Shown here: positions 1 to 10,500 of the stretch, one piece after another
How the letters are laid out: each line of letters begins with the position of its first letter
Position numbering within the stretch: position 1 is the first letter of the stretch
From: Bryopsis sp. KO-2023
Taxonomy: Eukaryota > Chlorophyta > Ulvophyceae > Bryopsidales > Bryopsidaceae
DNA: 64,000 nt
Direction: 5' to 3'
Assembly: GCA_030272585.1 (NCBI GenBank)
Contig: BSYQ01000010.1
Coordinates: 3,038,001-3,102,000 of the forward strand
Made by a program: the position numbers and the translations under genes
Notes under the pieces: model-generated
Databases searched by the model: none
The model's input: only the letters and a program-made list of their open reading frames with translations
Told to the model about the DNA's origin: nothing

Positions 1-47
1 AATGTCGCCCGTGTACAGCAGGGTCTAGTGGTACTGTGCCCGACGAC

Positions 48-1860
48 ATGGGCTCGCAGAAGATGGGACGGGGAAACAGGAGTGGGTCGAGTGGGTCGCG
101 TGGGTCGTCTGGTAAGGGCGGTTGTTTAGACCAGGGCCAATATCCCAAATTCCTGAAACTTGCTACAGCCAACATTCACCAGCAACAACACCATGGTCAT
201 GGATGAACATTCGATTCCTTTGCCAAACATCAAGAAACACTTAGTATCCCACATTCACCAGGGGAAAACTTACCTGGCCCATAGACTTTGCCCGGCATCC
301 AGGCCAAAAATGATGGATCTGCTTTCATCAGGGACAACGATTTTCACGTTTTTTGTGAGAAGTTAATTTTCAGCTCCAAAAGAAATGGCAATATTTGCCT
401 CATGTTGGAATCGTTTGCTGGAAATTTGAAGGTTTTTGCTGATCTGTTTGTAGAACCTGTGAAGGAGGATACGACAAACGGCGGCAGTCGCATTCAACTT
501 GGTAACGCAACAATCAGTATCATTGAAAAGAAATCGCTGTTTCGGGCTTCATCATTCTCTTATAAATTACACTGCCACTGCTGATATTTCTATAGGGCTT
601 TTGGATGGTTTCCACATAGTTTCTCAGATTGATGCACACTTCCTGGATGAGTGTTGAATATGTATACCTGGCACACATGACGATTCTTTCCTCTCTGACC
701 TTGTATATTTCGTGTTCTGGGGTGTAGGTGAACCAACTATCGTTCGGTCAAGCTTTGAGCAAGGTTGGTATTCACAAAAAAACAATTTCCAAACGTGGAA
801 GATCATATCATTTTTTGACTGCAACTTGAATTGTCCAATCCAAGATCATGAGCTTTTTTTCTCTAGTTCTTGCAGCACTGCCCATGCGGCTAATCAAACT
901 TAAAGCACAAGGATATGTACCGTATATTTCTAGAGTTTGTCTTGAGAACACGATTCCAAGGAGCTCATCTCTGACATGCACATTTCCATCTATTTTCTGG
1001 TGAAATTCACTTTTGTTGACCTGATAATAATTATTTTTTTTGTCGTTCTCTCATGTAGGAGGCCTTCGTCATGCCACTGGTATTATTGCTCGTTTTGCAA
1101 AATTGCAAATCAAAATCGCAAATGGATCATGGAAATTGATTCTATAGGAGTTTTCATATCAACATTCGACTGGTGGTATTCCTCAGACTTTTCGTGTTTG
1201 CTCCACAAAAGCGCGCTGACTAATTTCGACATCACAGAACCGTGCTAGTCAGAACATCTCTTGCCACAACTCCACCATATTCTGTTGAAAAACATTTTCC
1301 CCAGAAAGAACCCATTTTTCCTTTCTCGAGGTGCTTCAATTTTTTATTTTTTTTGAAAAATCCGACAGATGAATGAATACTGGGCAAAAACCGTTCAAAG
1401 TGTGAGTTTGGATGAAGATATTGCAAAACTGTGTCTGATGGAAGTTTCTTTTTTTTTTTCCTTTCAGCACCTAGTGAGCTCTTACCAGGAGGAGGATCAT
1501 CAGGTACTGCGTTGACTTTTTTTTTTTATTCACTTTATCTTTTTATGTTTTATTTTTTTATTTTTTTGTGCTCGGGTGGGTGGGATTTAAGGCCACTCAT
1601 CTCTTACCACACCGATCAACACCGATCAACATATTTTTCAGGAGCGTTTTGCACATGTGTGTCTATCCACAGTTTCTGCACACCTCTTCACAACAGTTTT
1701 TTTTTTCTTTTTGTGATTTTGTCAATCATGGTCATTGACTCTCCCCTCCCATTATTTTTTTTTCCCCTGCAGGAAAAAAAAGTCGACAGGTGACCCCAGT
1801 GCTGGCGTCTGACACACTGGATTTGTATGGTTGGGATGATTATACTCGCGAATATCCTTA
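48..1860 (+). other. Possible unidentified plus-strand gene or remnant
   Basis: No family is recognised here. Several short segments look exonic because they lie between an AG acceptor and a GT donor and read open: about 728-763 (reads VNQLSFGQALSK), about 1369-1439 (reads from MNEYWAKTVQ, ending LCLME), and 1467-1502 (reads HLVSSYQEEDHQ, with gtactg following). A further open stretch near 1771-1860 ends DLYGWDDYTREYP then TAG. An ATG at 48 opens a 52-codon frame rich in Gly and Ser. I could not join these into one phase-consistent model, so this may be the 3' part of a gene, a decayed gene, or chance. PEX2 starts downstream on the same strand. Confidence 0.25.
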
Positions 1861-2931
1861 GAACAAGAAAGAAAAACTAAAATCGACGCCGTGTGAGGCT
1901 TGGTGATAGCACAGTCTGACGACCGATCTGAGTTTGGGAATTTAGGGGGGACTTCTCTTTCTTTCAGAAAAAAAAAAAAAAAAAAAAAAAGATTCAAAAG
2001 AGGTGAAGAAAAAAAAACAAGAAAACAAAACAAAAAAGAAAATGTGTGTGTAGAGGTGCATGTACATATATTTCGAATAATATATTATCAACTCTCCTGT
2101 AGATGGGCAAGTTCGCACATTTTTAGTCAAAAGATCTTTCGGCTTCTTATTTTTGTATTGGGTTTTTAGTTGGTGGACCACCCCTAAGCTGTTCAGGCTC
2201 GTGATGATGAAGGGGGATGTGGATTCTGGTCGCCCTTGAGTTTTGGATTTTAGTTCTGGGAAAAAAACAACAACAAAAAACTTGTTCCCCGGCGGCCGGA
2301 AGCCACTTAAATTTAGTTAGGATAAGGAGTTGGGAGTTGGCATGATTTGGTTGGTTTTTTAAAAAGAAAACAAACAAAACGGATAATTCACTTTGAAAGA
2401 GGAGAGCAAGGGGGTTATGCTTTTGTGGATACACGATTCTATTGATGTTTTTAAGGGGGGCCTTGTAAACATGTGCACGTTGATTTGCCTTGGGGTGTAT
2501 CGCCTTGCATCTGTGATCGAGGGGATTTTGGCAATAAAAAATTGAAAGATGAAAAAAAAGATAAAGAAGAAGAAAAAAAAGCGAATAACTACGGAGTGTA
2601 ATAATGTGTTCGTTCTGGAAAGGAAATCTCCTGGCCTGGTGGGAAGCCACCGCTTGATGTAATTCTATTCAATCCATTCATCTATTATACTGAAAGCCCA
2701 GGGTGCTGCTGCACTACATATACATATACATATATATATATATATATATATATCGTGCTAAAGCCATCGAAGCTGTGGACTACCCCACATCCTCAACACT
2801 TTTCACACTGTTTTGCTGAGGCAAAGAACACCAGGTCTCTGCTGGATTGACTTGAAAACCTGATTTTGAGTGGGTTGCAACATTGATATTTGGAGTCGGA
2901 ATGATTTCCGCCCAGAAACGCTCTGTTGTGC
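1861..2931. other. Gene-free stretch upstream of PEX2
   Basis: No supportable gene is seen. The stretch holds A-runs around 1969-1990, T/A-rich tracts, and a TA-rich dinucleotide repeat at about 2719-2753. It includes the presumed PEX2 promoter and 5' UTR; no clear TATA box could be assigned. Confidence 0.5.
2719..2753. repeat. (TA)n / TACATA microsatellite
   Basis: A short run of TACATA units grades into pure TA dinucleotides about 180 bp upstream of the PEX2 ATG. It is a simple repeat with no coding role. Confidence 0.85.
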
Positions 2932-4540
2932 ATGGAGCCAGCAGCAAACCCGCCAAGGGACGCTTGGAGAACGAGGTTTCTTGAGCTCAGCCAAGCCAGG
3001 CCAGCGAGTCCTTCACCCCCCCCCGTTATACCGAGGTATGAAGTCGAGTGGTTGCGTGGATGGATGCAGGTCACTGCTGCTCCGAACGTCGAACTCACAG
3101 CTTCAACGAGTTTCTGCAGGATCTTGAAATCGCTTCAGCTGGACGCCGAAAGGCTGGATGAAGAGCTGAGAAGTGTACTCAAAGCCAAGCTTGCTTTTGC
3201 CGTTTCGTTGTTGAAACCGGTGAGCCCCGTGAGGATCCCGCTGTGCGGCTGACGACTCCGACGGCTGTGGCCGACGTCGAAAGTCGTCAGCGTGCGTGAA
3301 TCACAACTGATTGAGAAAAACATTTTTTTTTTGGAAATATGCAGGAGGTCGGTTCGATCGAGGAGGAGCTGGATGTAGTTCTTCAAGCTTTGGTGAGCCC
3401 TTTTTACATTGGTCAGGGGACATTGGTTGTTGCATTTTGGCTTGAACATCACCCAATGCAGGCATCTTTACATGCAGTAGTGTCTTGTTGCTTTCACTGG
3501 GCTCTCCATTTCAATGCCTGAGGTTCGAAGTGATACTGGAAAATTCTGCAACGTGGAAAGGATGATCACATGGTGCTTGAAAGGATTCGAATGGTTCTTG
3601 GGAAGTGTGGAGCTATGTTGAGCATTCTGTGTCAATTTTTGGGGTTCATGTTTTGTCTTTTTTTTTCCCTTCCTTGAAACAGGTATTCTATTTCACTGTG
3701 TGGAAATGCACACCCACCCCAGGACAATCCCTCCTGAACTTGCAGTTCACATCGACAAACCCGATGCATGTCAGTCAGCAGGCAAAGGTGCGCAACCCCC
3801 CCAAATAATTTTCTCTCTGCAGCTCTTTTTCTTTGATTTTTCTTTTGTTTTTGTTTTTTCTTTTGGTCACAGTGGCTAACCTAAGCTTTAGGTTTTTCTG
3901 CTGTAAGAGCTCATCAAGGTTGACTGGCTGTTTGTTAGTTCGGATGTCGGTGGGGGGTCGCTGGCTGAAATGATGCATGTGTCAGCAGGTGGGCGGATCC
4001 GATAGGCTGGGGAAGCTGCAACGTGTCCTTTTCGGAATAGGGACAATTTTCGCTCCGTATGCCTGGTCAAAATTTTCGACATCTGTTGCCATTAACCGCA
4101 CGTAAGGGGGAAAAAAAAAAGCCACATCCTTTTGGTTTTCTGCTCATGGTCGGCCAAAAAAAATACAGTGTGGTTTGTTTTCTGTACGTTGCTATATCTA
4201 TATGATATTTCGACTGTATAAGTTTTCGAGTGGAAGGGTGTTTCTCATCCGGAAAGCTGGATTTGGTTTTCCTGTTCTGGGGGCAAGGAAAAAAATTAAA
4301 AAAATTGGCATACCCCCCAAAACCCTTCCCACAAAAAACCCACGTGAAACGATTGATAAGTATGGCACTAGACACTAGGGTAGAGTTCACAACGCAGGCA
4401 CTTTTGAGATATCTTTTCAAAGCGACAGGCTTCATGGGGTCTTACAAACCAAAAAAAAATGAAATTGAAAACAACAGCTGTTCCTTGGTTGACAAAGCAA
4501 ATACACTTTAAAAAAAATATAAAATATTAAAAAAAAAAAA

Positions 4541-4619
<79 letters not shown>

Positions 4620-5730
4620 TTTCGTTCATCTTTCAAACGGATGTAGTGTTGATGCATACACCAAAAAAAAGGTTTTTACAAAATGGGAAGGAAGGGGGTC
4701 CAGTCCAAAGTTCAATATTCAGTTTTCTGTTGCTGTTTTTTTGTGCAGGAGGAATGGCTCGAATCGTTTGTATTTATACTGCCGATTGCTGGATGGATTG
4801 TGGCAGCTGTTTTCCTTGATTAATTTGCTCACTTTTCTGAGAGAAGGTCGGTACCGGTAAGGAGCCATTTTCTGACCAGAAGGGGCCCTGAGTGCATGAT
4901 ATTTCCAAAAAACAATGCCTTAGCGAGGATGAGTGCATTTTTTTTGTCCGATGGTGTCCCCAGTGAACGAAACAGCTAGATAAAGAATTTGAAAACTGTA
5001 CCGAAATTCATTTTTGGAATAAACTGAGATGGGCTCTACTGCTGATATTTTTCTTATTTGTATTTTTTATTGCCCCACAGGAACTTGTTGGAGAGGTTTG
5101 TCGGGATGTTTTGCGTTTATCAAAACCCAGAGATGAACAGAGTGATCGGATGGGAGGTTTTGAACAGACAGTTGATCTGGCACGAGGTTTCGGAGCTTCT
5201 GTTGTTCGTTTTGCCACTGCTGAACATCGCATCCCTTCGATCGAAATTTCCTCTGCTGAGACAGTTTTTTGGACAGAACGATGGCCGAGGGATGAACACA
5301 GGTAAGTTGTTGAAAGCAAAGAAAAACAACTATATATCGAAAAAATATTGCAGGTGCACCTTAGAGAAACAGTTTGGCGCTTGTCCAAAAGAATCGAGAG
5401 TTTTGATATTACAGAACATCCTGGGCTAAAAATTCCCGGCCATTGTTTTTGGTGTCACCAGTGCTACTTTTTGATATTTCTTCAAGGTTCTATGCATTTC
5501 GTCGCTGTGTAGGTAAGACTGTGAGAGGATCTGGATCTTCACCAGTTTGCCCTCAGTGTGGCCTGTCTGACATAGTGACACCATACTGGGCAATCCCTTG
5601 CGGCCATGTGTATTGCTACTATTGTCTCAGTGCTTTGGGTGAAAGAGGGGAGGTGATTTGTGAAGCGTGCAGTGAGGTCATTGTCGCCATGAAGCCGTGC
5701 CCTCAACAGAGCCCTCAGGAAAATAGTTGA
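2932..5730 (+). CDS. PEX2: Peroxisome biogenesis factor 2 (RING peroxin PEX2), 8 exons
   Basis: PEX2 is a peroxisomal membrane RING E3 ligase subunit that, with PEX10 and PEX12, ubiquitinates the import receptor PEX5. Proposed exons: 2932-3035, 3120-3219, 3345-3392, 3683-3787, 3989-4101, 4749-4856, 5081-5301, 5513-5730. They sum to 1017 nt (338 aa), close to plant PEX2. The start at 2932 gives MEPAANPPRDAW, which fits the plant N-terminus. Landmarks in order: LDAERLDEELRS, PTPGQSLLNL, LINLLTFLREGRYR, MNRVIGWEVLNRQLIWHE and a membrane-type stretch LLLFVLPLLN. The C-terminal RING has CPQC, then PCGHVYCYYC, then CEAC, as expected for C3HC4. All junctions are phase-consistent. Intron 1 is only 84 nt, a multiple of three and free of stops, so it could be retained in frame. 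The gene converges on DRC5, 140 bp away. Confidence 0.93.
3036..3119 (+). other. PEX2 intron 1, phase-neutral and stop-free
   Basis: This 84-nt intron starts gtatga and ends ttctgcag. Removing it joins VIP-R directly to ILKSLQLDAERLD, the spacing seen in plant PEX2. Retaining it would add 28 residues without a stop or frameshift. Confidence 0.7.
4542..4619. repeat. (GATA)n microsatellite
   Basis: About 19 uninterrupted GATA/ATAG tetranucleotides, preceded by an A-run, lie inside PEX2 intron 5 (4102-4748). The tract should be length-polymorphic. Confidence 0.95.
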
Positions 5731-5869
5731 AGATTTAATGGATTTCAATTTTGGGGTTTCTTTAGGAAGAAGGGGGGGTTGGGCAGATGTTCTATTGACG
5801 GAAGATGTGTGCTTTTGGGCGAGTTTTTTTGTTTCAAAAAACAATTTTTGTTACATGGATACGTTGTCT

Positions 5870-7078
5870 TCACCCCTTGAATATTTTTTGGCGTTCTTTC
5901 CTCTCCGCCCGTTGCTGTAAAATTTCAATCATTGCCGATTCTTCTTCCTCTGACACGGCCGACATGCGCAGGTCCAAGTGCGTCAGAGTAAGGTTCTCCT
6001 CCAAAGCGCGTCGTATCGCTGCGCCGCCAGCGTCCCCGATGTCGTTGCACGACAAATCCAGCTCCCTCAACGTGACGTTTTTCCTCAGCAATCCGCTGAT
6101 CGCATCCGCCGCCAACGGACCCGCTCCGTTCGCGCTGAGATTCAGTCTCGTGAGGACTGTGTTTCCACGTAGTGCGTCGCAAATCGATCTGCAGCCCTCA
6201 TCGCCCAATCGATTGAGTCGCAAGTTCAGAGACTGTATGGAGTGGTGATTCTTGAGGGCTCTGGCCAGTGCCCTCCCTCCTTCGCTGTGTATGTGGTTAT
6301 CGTACAGGTCTAGCGCCGCCAAGACGCATTTTTCGTCCAGCACCTTGGCCAACGCACGCATGCCCCTGTCCGCGATCTTGTTGTGGCTTAAGTCCAAGTG
6401 CGTCACAGAGAGATTATCAACCATTCCACTCGCGATCATTCGGGCCTTGTCGTCGTCCAGCATGTTGGAACTCAGGTCCAAATATGTCAGAGTCTCGGTT
6501 CGCTCCAGAAAGCGCGCCAGCGATCGACAATCGCACAGTTTCATCCCGAAAAGGGCTCTTTCATACTCCATCCCGACATCTTGCATCCCGTAACACAACG
6601 TCAGGGAGGAAGGCGAGTTCACCATGCTTTCCAGAATGATCTCCAGGTCCAGGTGCGATGGCAATTGCCTGATTTTGAGGTTTTGGACGTAGCGTTTGGA
6701 ATAGGTCATCAGGCGCTTGAGGTCTGTGACGTCCGACGTCGCCACGTTGAACCGCTCCAAAGCTTCCTCCAGATTTCTCTCGAAGTAGAGCTGTTTCCAT
6801 GATTTTCCGTGCGCGTCCACCAGACAGTTCCTCCATCTCGCGCAAGACCTCCTTTTCCAGTACGGCTCCTCACTGATCAATGTCCCTGCCAGTTCCAGTG
6901 GTAGATCGAGGGAAAGCTTGTCCAAGATACGGGCGACGTACTTTGTTGGCAAGTCACCCAATTGTGGGCGCTTCTCAAAATTCGCCGCCACGACATTGAT
7001 GCAAATGTCAGACAGAGGGGTAATCAGGACTGGGGCGGCGGGTGTAGAATCCACGGGTAGGGGGTCGTCTGTCGTCAT
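5870..7078 (-). CDS. DRC5: Dynein regulatory complex subunit 5 (TCTE1/FAP155-like LRR protein)
   Basis: This is a single uninterrupted 402-codon frame starting at ATG 7078. The N-terminal third has the DRC5/TCTE1 hallmarks: PLSDICINVVAANFEKRP, then LPTKYVARILDKL, then SWKQLYFERNLEEALERF. From about residue 150 onward come ribonuclease-inhibitor-type leucine-rich repeats, for example LTYLDLSSNMLDDDKARM, VTHLDLSHNKIADRGMRAL and LRELDLSCNDIGDAGG. DRC5 belongs to the nexin-dynein regulatory complex of motile axonemes, so the organism should have beating flagella. Lack of introns contrasts with every long neighbouring gene. It converges on PEX2 and is tandem, same strand, with BTAF1 (443 bp between the BTAF1 stop and this ATG). 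A generic NLRC3-like LRR protein is the alternative, but the N-terminal match argues against it. Confidence 0.87.
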   Translation of the reverse strand: MTTDDPLPVDSTPAAPVLITPLSDICINVVAANFEKRPQLGDLPTKYVARILDKLSLDLPLELAGTLISEEPYWKRRSCARWRNCLVDAHGKSWKQLYFERNLEEALERFNVATSDVTDLKRLMTYSKRYVQNLKIRQLPSHLDLEIILESMVNSPSSLTLCYGMQDVGMEYERALFGMKLCDCRSLARFLERTETLTYLDLSSNMLDDDKARMIASGMVDNLSVTHLDLSHNKIADRGMRALAKVLDEKCVLAALDLYDNHIHSEGGRALARALKNHHSIQSLNLRLNRLGDEGCRSICDALRGNTVLTRLNLSANGAGPLAADAISGLLRKNVTLRELDLSCNDIGDAGGAAIRRALEENLTLTHLDLRMSAVSEEEESAMIEILQQRAERKERQKIFKG

Positions 7079-7521
7079 GATAGCTTCGAATGGTGGGGTG
7101 TGGCTTGGCCAGTTTTAGAAATCCACCACCCTGGTGTTAGGGTTTTTCGTGTTCCAACGAACCGAGGATCCCGCATCATAACGACCTACCCGACGACTTT
7201 CTGACGACTTTGTGATGCATGCAGGATGCAAGGGTTGAATGTGTACCAACGGTGACCTGACGTCTGATCCCGTTCGAAATCAGAAGGGGTGTCTGGGGTT
7301 TTTGTGTGGTGGCGCTTCCTTCCTGATTACAATCGATATTAAAACAAATGCACTGGCTTGAAAGCGACTTAAACCCATCCTTCTACAAAACCCCAATACA
7401 TGATGTGATATTTCCCTGCGCTGCTATATTTTCCAAACACGAAGAAAAAACAAGGGGGAGAACACAGAAAAAAAAGCAAAAAAAAAATCCAACCACAAAA
7501 AACTCTTGTTGCTCCCCCTCC
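7079..7521. other. Interval between the BTAF1 3' end and DRC5 5' end
   Basis: No gene is seen. The part next to DRC5 is GC-richer and has two close GACGACTTT repeats near 7192-7213. The part next to BTAF1 is A-rich. It should contain the DRC5 promoter and the BTAF1 3' UTR. Confidence 0.4.
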
Positions 7522-10500
7522 TTATTCCCCACCCCCCCCAGCAAGTTTTTTCATAAAATGATCCATGCTGAATTCCTCCTCGTATTGCTTTTCGTCCCAT
7601 AAGTCGTCCATCCCTTCCAGAACCGATTTCAGACATCCAGTGCCTCCACCGCCGGCCCCCTGTTCGTTGCTCGACGAACCCTTTTGCCCCTCCCCCTTGG
7701 GGGAATAAGCGAACAAGTCCAGCACCTTGGACGTGTCCATCGTATTCATGCTCATATTATCTTTGTTTACCACGGAGTTCGCCACCGTCATTTTGAACTG
7801 CTGCAACCCCATGATCTTCTCCTCCAGCGTGCCTTTCGTCAAGATCCGGTAAACATTCACGGTGCGCTCCTGCCCCAATCGATGCACCCTGTCCATCGCT
7901 TGCATGTCATTCATAGGATTCCAGTCATGCTCCAGGAACACCACCGTGTCGGCAGAGGTCAGATTCAACCCCAGACCTCCCACCCTCGTCGTCAACAGCA
8001 TCACTCCAATCGTGGGGTCCGAATTGAATTTCTGCACGACAGACATTCTGCGCCTCCCATCAACGCTACCGTCCAACCTCAAGAACGTGATCCCTGCCGG
8101 CACCAAAACGTCCGACTCCACGATGTCCAGCAATTCTCTCAATTGCCCGAAAACCAACATTCTGTGCAAGGGCGTGCACCCATCGTCAGCCTCCCCCTCC
8201 AAGCCATTGCCGCTCAAATTCGACCCTCTGATTCCGCACTGCTCGAGAAGCTCTTTCAGAGCTTGCAGCTTCGGTGCATGGCAGGAATCTTGCAGGGCCC
8301 TTTTTGCCACGCTCCATTCAGTGACTTCCTTGCCCAAGATACGTTGCACAGCTTGTTGATGCTGAGGGAGGTCCCATCGTAAAGCCAGCAATGGATGGCC
8401 ACACACCCGGCGAAGGTACTGAATCGATTGGAAAACGTGGGGTGCAGATTTCGACGATCTGGCATCCATCACTGCTGTCGACAGGTCATCCGCAGCCTAG
8501 CATTTCACAACACAGCAAAAACATAACCATCAACCTTTCCCCCCCAGACCAAAACACCCGTGTCGATGATGCAACAAATACAAACAATGTGTAAAAAATG
8601 TGAATTACGCTTTCCAGGATGCAAGCGTGATTTGCCAGCCTTTTGTTTGGGTACCTTTGACACAGAAAAGTCCTCGTAGAGTGCCTGCTGCAATGGGGAG
8701 AGCTCGCAATAGATGTCTTGGATGATTTTGGGGGGCAAATCGGACAACACCTCCTCTTTCGTACGTCGCATCACGAAAGGCATCACTTGCTTGTGCAAAC
8801 TGCCCAATGCCAGCAATCCGGCCTCCGCCTCCGCAGAACCTTTTTTTGAATACCTGGACAGAGGGTGAAAAAAAAGAGAGCCCAAACTCATGCACACACA
8901 CAAAAAGGAGTGATTATGTAATGATAGTGGCATCGGGATGCTGCTATTCTGCATCTGTGTGTCCATACTTTAAACTGACGACTTGGCTGGGGTGGCCTTT
9001 CACATAGAATTTCGATATTAGGAAACATACGATTGATTAACTGTGTGTGTGGGTGTGGCCGCTTCTGCTTCTGCTTGTTTGTTTTATAGTGATATATATA
9101 TAACTTAAGGTTGATACATTGCAAGTTCACTCACCTTGCTGCCTGCACCGCTTTTCCATACTTCGCCATGAAATCTTTACGAGTGCCCAGAAAACCTGGC
9201 ATCAAGAAATCGAAAAGGGACCAGAGCTCCAAGACATTGTTTTGAATGGGGGTTCCGCTCAAGATCAGTCTATTTTTCGCCACGATTTGCTTGCATGCCT
9301 GCGAAACCCTCGTCGTCGGATTCCTGATCAGATGGCCTTCGTCCAGGACGCAGTAATTCCACCTGATGCTGGACAGCCATTCTATGTCAGCCCTCAGGGA
9401 CTCGTACGATGTAACCACCAGATTGTGACCTGGCATCATAGTTTGGAGGGCTGCTCGTTCGGCAGGCGTGCCAAGGTATTGCAAAGTTTTGAGTGTGTCG
9501 TCTTGCAGAAATCGAGTGATTTCGTGGATCCAATGCGCCACCAAGGTGGCCGGACAGACGACCAGAGATGGCAAGGGAGTGTCTTCCTCCTTCTGTGTGC
9601 TTTCGTGTTGCTTCGCACTGTCGATGGTGGATGCTGCGATCGTGACGGCTGCCTGGAGGGTTTTGCCTGGGATTTTGCACAAAAGGTTGATAAGGATCGG
9701 GGAATGTCACAGAAGCAATGCAACATTCATTCCGATAGAACTCCCAGTGCAAATTTACAAGTAGCAACGAAGGGCTATGTCACAGCTTACGGCCAAAATT
9801 TGAACATGAAAGTCAACAGGGATGGAATCGGATGGGTTGGTTTGGAGTTTAAACAAAATAGATATGTTGGATATGTGCAATAGTTACCTTTCTTGTGGTT
9901 GCCTTTTTTTTCTATTTTCTCTCATGGGAAAATTGACTTCAAAGCGAAGTTTTCATTTCTGAGATGCTATTGTCACATCACGATGAACTAATTTAAAAAA
10001 GAGGGGAGGGGGGGGGGAAGAGGCTGTCACCTTACCGAGACCCATGTCGTCCGCAAGCACTCCATGCAAACCAAATCGCCTCAAGAAAGCCAGCCAGTTG
10101 ATACCATCCTGCTGGTAGCTCCTGAGAGTGGCATCGATTTCGATACCAGGCTTGTAATCATCTACCTTCTTGTTGTCCAACAACTGCTCCAAAAATCGGT
10201 TATCCCTGACGCAAGCCTCATGCTGAGCTGGCGATAAACCCCTGGGGGGGTCCATTCCTTGCGCCAAAGGGAGCAACCCAACCAGCGTCCCAAAACAAGA
10301 CGTCGACACCAGTCTGATGCTGCTGACAGGGTCAGACATTCTCGCAAGCAGAGGTACAATCAACAGTATGGTGTAAGGTACCAATTTCACCCCCAGGGAT
10401 TCTTGCAAATGGAACACCAGCACGGCGGCTCCCTCTCTGGCTGCGTCGGTGGCTCCACCCCCTAACGATGGGGCTATGATATCCAAGAGGGGAGGCATCA

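Noticed and set aside
5353-5429. Possible extra PEX2 exon (acceptor at 5352)
   Set aside because: In the required phase it hits TAG after three codons, while skipping it joins exon 7 to the RING exon in frame.
9119-9883. 254-codon open frame on the plus strand
   Set aside because: It is antisense to BTAF1 ATPase exon 10 and shows no domain of its own.
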